Shown here: in pieces, positions 61,757-64,000 of the stretch
Layout of the letters: every line of letters starts with the position of its first letter
Numbering within the stretch: the stretch's first letter is position 1
Source of the DNA: Idiomarina sp. PL1-037
GTDB taxonomy: Bacteria > Pseudomonadota > Gammaproteobacteria > Enterobacterales > Alteromonadaceae
Direction of reading: 5' to 3'
Assembly (NCBI RefSeq): GCF_034422975.1
Contig: NZ_CP139873.1
Location: forward strand, 1,116,001-1,180,000
DNA: 64,000 nucleotides
Made by a program: the position numbers and the translations under genes
The notes under the pieces: model-generated
Seen by the model: the letters and a program-made list of their open reading frames with translations, nothing else
Database searches by the model: none
Told to the model about the DNA's origin: nothing

Positions 61757-62460
61757 CAAAAAAGGCGAAATGGATTTTTGCCGTCATTTTTAGTTCAATA
61801 ATTTCGATGGTGACTGTTTTTTTAATTCATCAATATCTACAGAAAGAAACTTCCCGACGACTTCAAGAGGCCTCAGGAAGTGCTGGTAGCGTTGTTGTTT
61901 TTTCCAAAGACCTTAATGCCGGAGATATTCTTGAAGTAAGCGACTTGCTGGTTCGAAAATATCCGCACGAACTTATCAATGAGCATTGGTACCTGGAGAG
62001 CTCGGCTAGTTTAGTTATCGGTAGGAAACTAAGAAATTCTGTTAAATCTGGTGAACCCGTTTCTGAACGAATTTTATCGAATAATCAGAACAGTGGTTTG
62101 TCGGAAGTTCTGCCTAATGGTTATTACGCTATCACGGTCACTACGGATAATTTAGGCCACCATAATGCGCTGCTGAAAGTCGGAGATCAGGTTGATATTG
62201 TATTTGCCGGAGATTCTTTCGAAAGTTCACGAGAGTACCTTTCTTTTGAAAAAATTGAAGTTTTCGATATCCACGGATTGCAGGAGGGATATGGTTCATA
62301 TTCGCTGACATTGTTGGTGGAGCCTGAGAAGGTAGCGGCATTTACGAAAGCTATTGGAAGTCCAATGTTGGTGTGGGCGAGAAGCCGCCATTTGGATCAA
62401 GTAAGTATTTGGCATCAAGATTCTAAACAAAGCAAGGTGCAACCATGGAAGGTTCAGTAA
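61753..62460 (+). CDS. cpaB: Flp pilus assembly protein CpaB/RcpC
   Basis: This 235-residue protein has an N-terminal membrane anchor (about 8-25) and an SAF domain (about 45-115, VVVFSKDLNAGDILEVSDLLVRK in part). A CpaB C-terminal domain follows with VGDQVDIVF. CpaB/RcpC helps assemble the secretin. GGAGG 5 nt before ATG 61753 fixes the start, although the frame opens at 61717. It overlaps the secretin gene by 16 bp. Confidence 0.88.
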   Translation: MTKKAKWIFAVIFSSIISMVTVFLIHQYLQKETSRRLQEASGSAGSVVVFSKDLNAGDILEVSDLLVRKYPHELINEHWYLESSASLVIGRKLRNSVKSGEPVSERILSNNQNSGLSEVLPNGYYAITVTTDNLGHHNALLKVGDQVDIVFAGDSFESSREYLSFEKIEVFDIHGLQEGYGSYSLTLLVEPEKVAAFTKAIGSPMLVWARSRHLDQVSIWHQDSKQSKVQPWKVQ

Positions 62461-63659
62461 AGTTCAAACATTACTTAGTCGTGGCTCTGTTATTGTTCGT
62501 CGTCCTTAATGCTCGGGCTGAGGTTAATCATAGCTCCTACTATCTTGAAGAAGGTGAGACTCGAATTATCAGTATAGAGCCAGGAAGTGACATTCTTATC
62601 AGTGACGAGACTGTTGTAGATGTTCATGTGCTCGATAATAGCCGTGCAATTTTAAGAGGGGTGGGAGTTGGTAAAGCTGATATCTGGCTAAAATCCGAAG
62701 AGGTATTAAAAGAGTTAAAGGTTATTGTAACAGCGAGCCTGGAGCTCTCCCTGGAGGGGCGTTTAGACGCTATATCTGAAGCAGAACAGACTCTTAACAA
62801 AACAGAAAAGTCCGGAATTACAGTTTTAACGGGCAAGGTATCCAAAAGAAATTACGAAGAGCTTGAGAAAATTTCCGAGAATCATGAAGAGATTTTAAAT
62901 TTAACTGAATCTTTTCAGGAAGAGCCGCCTATGTTGACCTTGAGAGTCAATATTCTGGAAACCAAGCGCCAGTATCTCGAAGATCTTGGAATTAGATGGC
63001 AAGGGACAACGAGCGGCCCTACATTTTCGAGCTCTTTATCTGGTTTGTTCGAGTGGGACGCCGAAATTAATTCCCAACTGATGCTTATGCAGCGACGCGG
63101 TCTAGCCAAACTATTGGCAAATCCTGTTTTATCTACCCAAAGCGGTGAGAAGGCAACGTTTCTTGCGGGAGGGGAACTGCCTATTCCTCAAGTTGTCGCG
63201 CAGGGTATGCAGGACGTTACTTTCCGCGAATACGGCATAAAGCTTGTTATTCAGCCGGTCGTTTTAGATGACAACAGAATAAAAACTCAGCTTCACGCCG
63301 AATTAAGCAATATTGATCCTGCTGTTTCTGTTTCAGGTGTCCCCGGCATACTTAGTCGTCGTACGGAATCGGTGTTTCTTTCAAATGACGGAGACACGCT
63401 GGTTTTGTCTGGTCTTTTAAGTACAGATGAGTCAGCTCAGGATGACGAGATACCGGGCTTAGATTCATTGCCGATTCTGGGAAATGCCTTCAGAAGTCAG
63501 CAGAACAGAGAGCAAACCACGGAATTAATTATTATGGTTACCGCTGAGCGTATGGATACGGCTAAAGAGCGATTGAATGATAAGCAAAAACGATTAGCGC
63601 AAAAACACGACTGGTATCAGAAAGACTCCATTTTACAGCTAAGGGAGACATTTCGATGA
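62445..63659 (+). CDS. cpaC: Tad pilus secretin CpaC/RcpA
   Basis: This outer-membrane channel protein has 404 residues. It has a signal peptide (about 7-26, ...LNARA) and an N-terminal pilus-secretin/BON-like part (about 30-150). The secretin domain is about 165-375, with ILETKRQYLEDLGIRW, LLANPVLSTQSGEKATFLAGG and the tail GDTLVLSGLLSTDES. It lies between cpaB and the ATPase gene and overlaps the ATPase gene by 4 bp (ATGA). Confidence 0.92.
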   Translation: MEGSVKFKHYLVVALLLFVVLNARAEVNHSSYYLEEGETRIISIEPGSDILISDETVVDVHVLDNSRAILRGVGVGKADIWLKSEEVLKELKVIVTASLELSLEGRLDAISEAEQTLNKTEKSGITVLTGKVSKRNYEELEKISENHEEILNLTESFQEEPPMLTLRVNILETKRQYLEDLGIRWQGTTSGPTFSSSLSGLFEWDAEINSQLMLMQRRGLAKLLANPVLSTQSGEKATFLAGGELPIPQVVAQGMQDVTFREYGIKLVIQPVVLDDNRIKTQLHAELSNIDPAVSVSGVPGILSRRTESVFLSNDGDTLVLSGLLSTDESAQDDEIPGLDSLPILGNAFRSQQNREQTTELIIMVTAERMDTAKERLNDKQKRLAQKHDWYQKDSILQLRETFR

Positions 63660-64000
63660 CATCAGTAAATTTAATCAACAGCCTCAAAGAGCATTTAGAT
63701 ACCAGAGATCCGCGTTTTGAGTCTATGAGTGAATGCGAGTTGAGACGCTATGCTGAATCCTATTTAAAGGAAACTACAGGTGAGTCCGGAAAAGACATAG
63801 CAGATGTAGTGGCTGAAGTGATTGGTCTGGGCCCTATTGAGCGCCTTTTAGAAGATGACTCAGTAACTGAAATTATGGTTAATAGCTATGATCAGATCTA
63901 TGTTGAACGCTCAGGTAAGTTGCAAAAAGCGGATGAACAATTCAGTAACGAATTTTCTCTGCGGCGGACTATCGATAAGATCGTTCTGCCTTTAGGTCGT
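63656..64000 (+). CDS. tadA: Tad/CpaF secretion ATPase, 3' end cut by window edge
   Basis: The ATG at 63656 overlaps the secretin stop, and the frame stays open to the window end (115 codons). The visible part shows the N-terminal domain of TadA/CpaF, with VIGLGPIERLLEDDSVTEI and MVNSYDQIYVERSGKLQ, typical of the region before the GspE-type ATPase core. Walker motifs lie beyond the window. The locus therefore continues to the right. Confidence 0.88.
   Translation, partial: MTSVNLINSLKEHLDTRDPRFESMSECELRRYAESYLKETTGESGKDIADVVAEVIGLGPIERLLEDDSVTEIMVNSYDQIYVERSGKLQKADEQFSNEFSLRRTIDKIVLPLGR

Noticed and set aside
1..64000. CRISPR arrays, insertion sequences, prophage or integrase genes, rRNA genes
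   Set aside because: None seen: no regularly spaced repeats, no transposase or integrase frames, no rRNA sequence.

Overview
This window is chromosomal DNA from a gammaproteobacterium. Its gene content and order fit a marine Alteromonadales relative, and Idiomarina is my best guess. That placement is inferred from gene order and protein character only; no 16S gene lies in the window. Most of the 64 kb is housekeeping DNA at moderate G+C, with long co-directional operons laid out much as in Escherichia coli.

Region 1 (1-8.3 kb, plus strand): infB (cut by the window edge)-rbfA-truB-rpsO-pnp-nlpI, a translation and RNA-decay cluster. It is followed by an unusual HELGH-type metalloprotease-like protein. 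Region 2 (8.3-29.0 kb, minus strand): a cell-envelope and lipoate supercluster. Read in the direction of transcription it runs EamA transporter, miaB, ybeZ, ybeY, corC, lnt, a small membrane protein, leuS, lptE, holA, nadD, rsfS, rlmH, mrdA, mrdB, mltB, rlpA, dacA, ybeD, lipB, lipA, MAPEG protein. ubiF lies divergently at 29 kb. Next comes a five-gene tRNA operon on the minus strand (Met-Leu-Gln-Gln-Leu), with a clear promoter and terminator, in the same neighbourhood as in E. coli. Region 3 (30.9-37.4 kb): an SDR gene and fumC on the minus strand. Facing away on the plus strand is a compact four-gene accessory cluster: an exported cupredoxin-like protein, a membrane GGDEF/EAL protein, a DUF3034 protein and an exported truncated haemoglobin.

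Region 4 (37.4-51.3 kb): ychF-pth-rplY-prs-ispE-lolB on the minus strand, divergent from hemA-prfA-prmC on the plus strand. The plus-strand operon continues into a DUF3369 response regulator with a degenerate HD-GYP-like end, sirB2, a frameshifted DUF819 membrane protein, kdsA and trkH. Region 5 (51.4-58.3 kb): a PsrA-like TetR regulator with a palindromic operator at its own promoter, fadE, an S41 protease lipoprotein, nagZ, and the divergent queC/queE pair.

Region 6 (58.4-64.0 kb, plus strand): the start of a Tad/Flp-type pilus locus that continues past the window. It holds an Flp-like prepilin, a TadG-like protein, a TadE-like protein, two tandem paralogous proteins of unknown family, a small prepilin-like protein, CpaB, the CpaC secretin, and the start of the TadA/CpaF ATPase. 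The pseudopilin-like genes come before cpaB/cpaC, the reverse of the usual order. The two unknown paralogues are the least explained genes in the window. The other main leads are the cupredoxin/c-di-GMP/globin cluster, the metalloprotease beside nlpI, and the split DUF819 gene.
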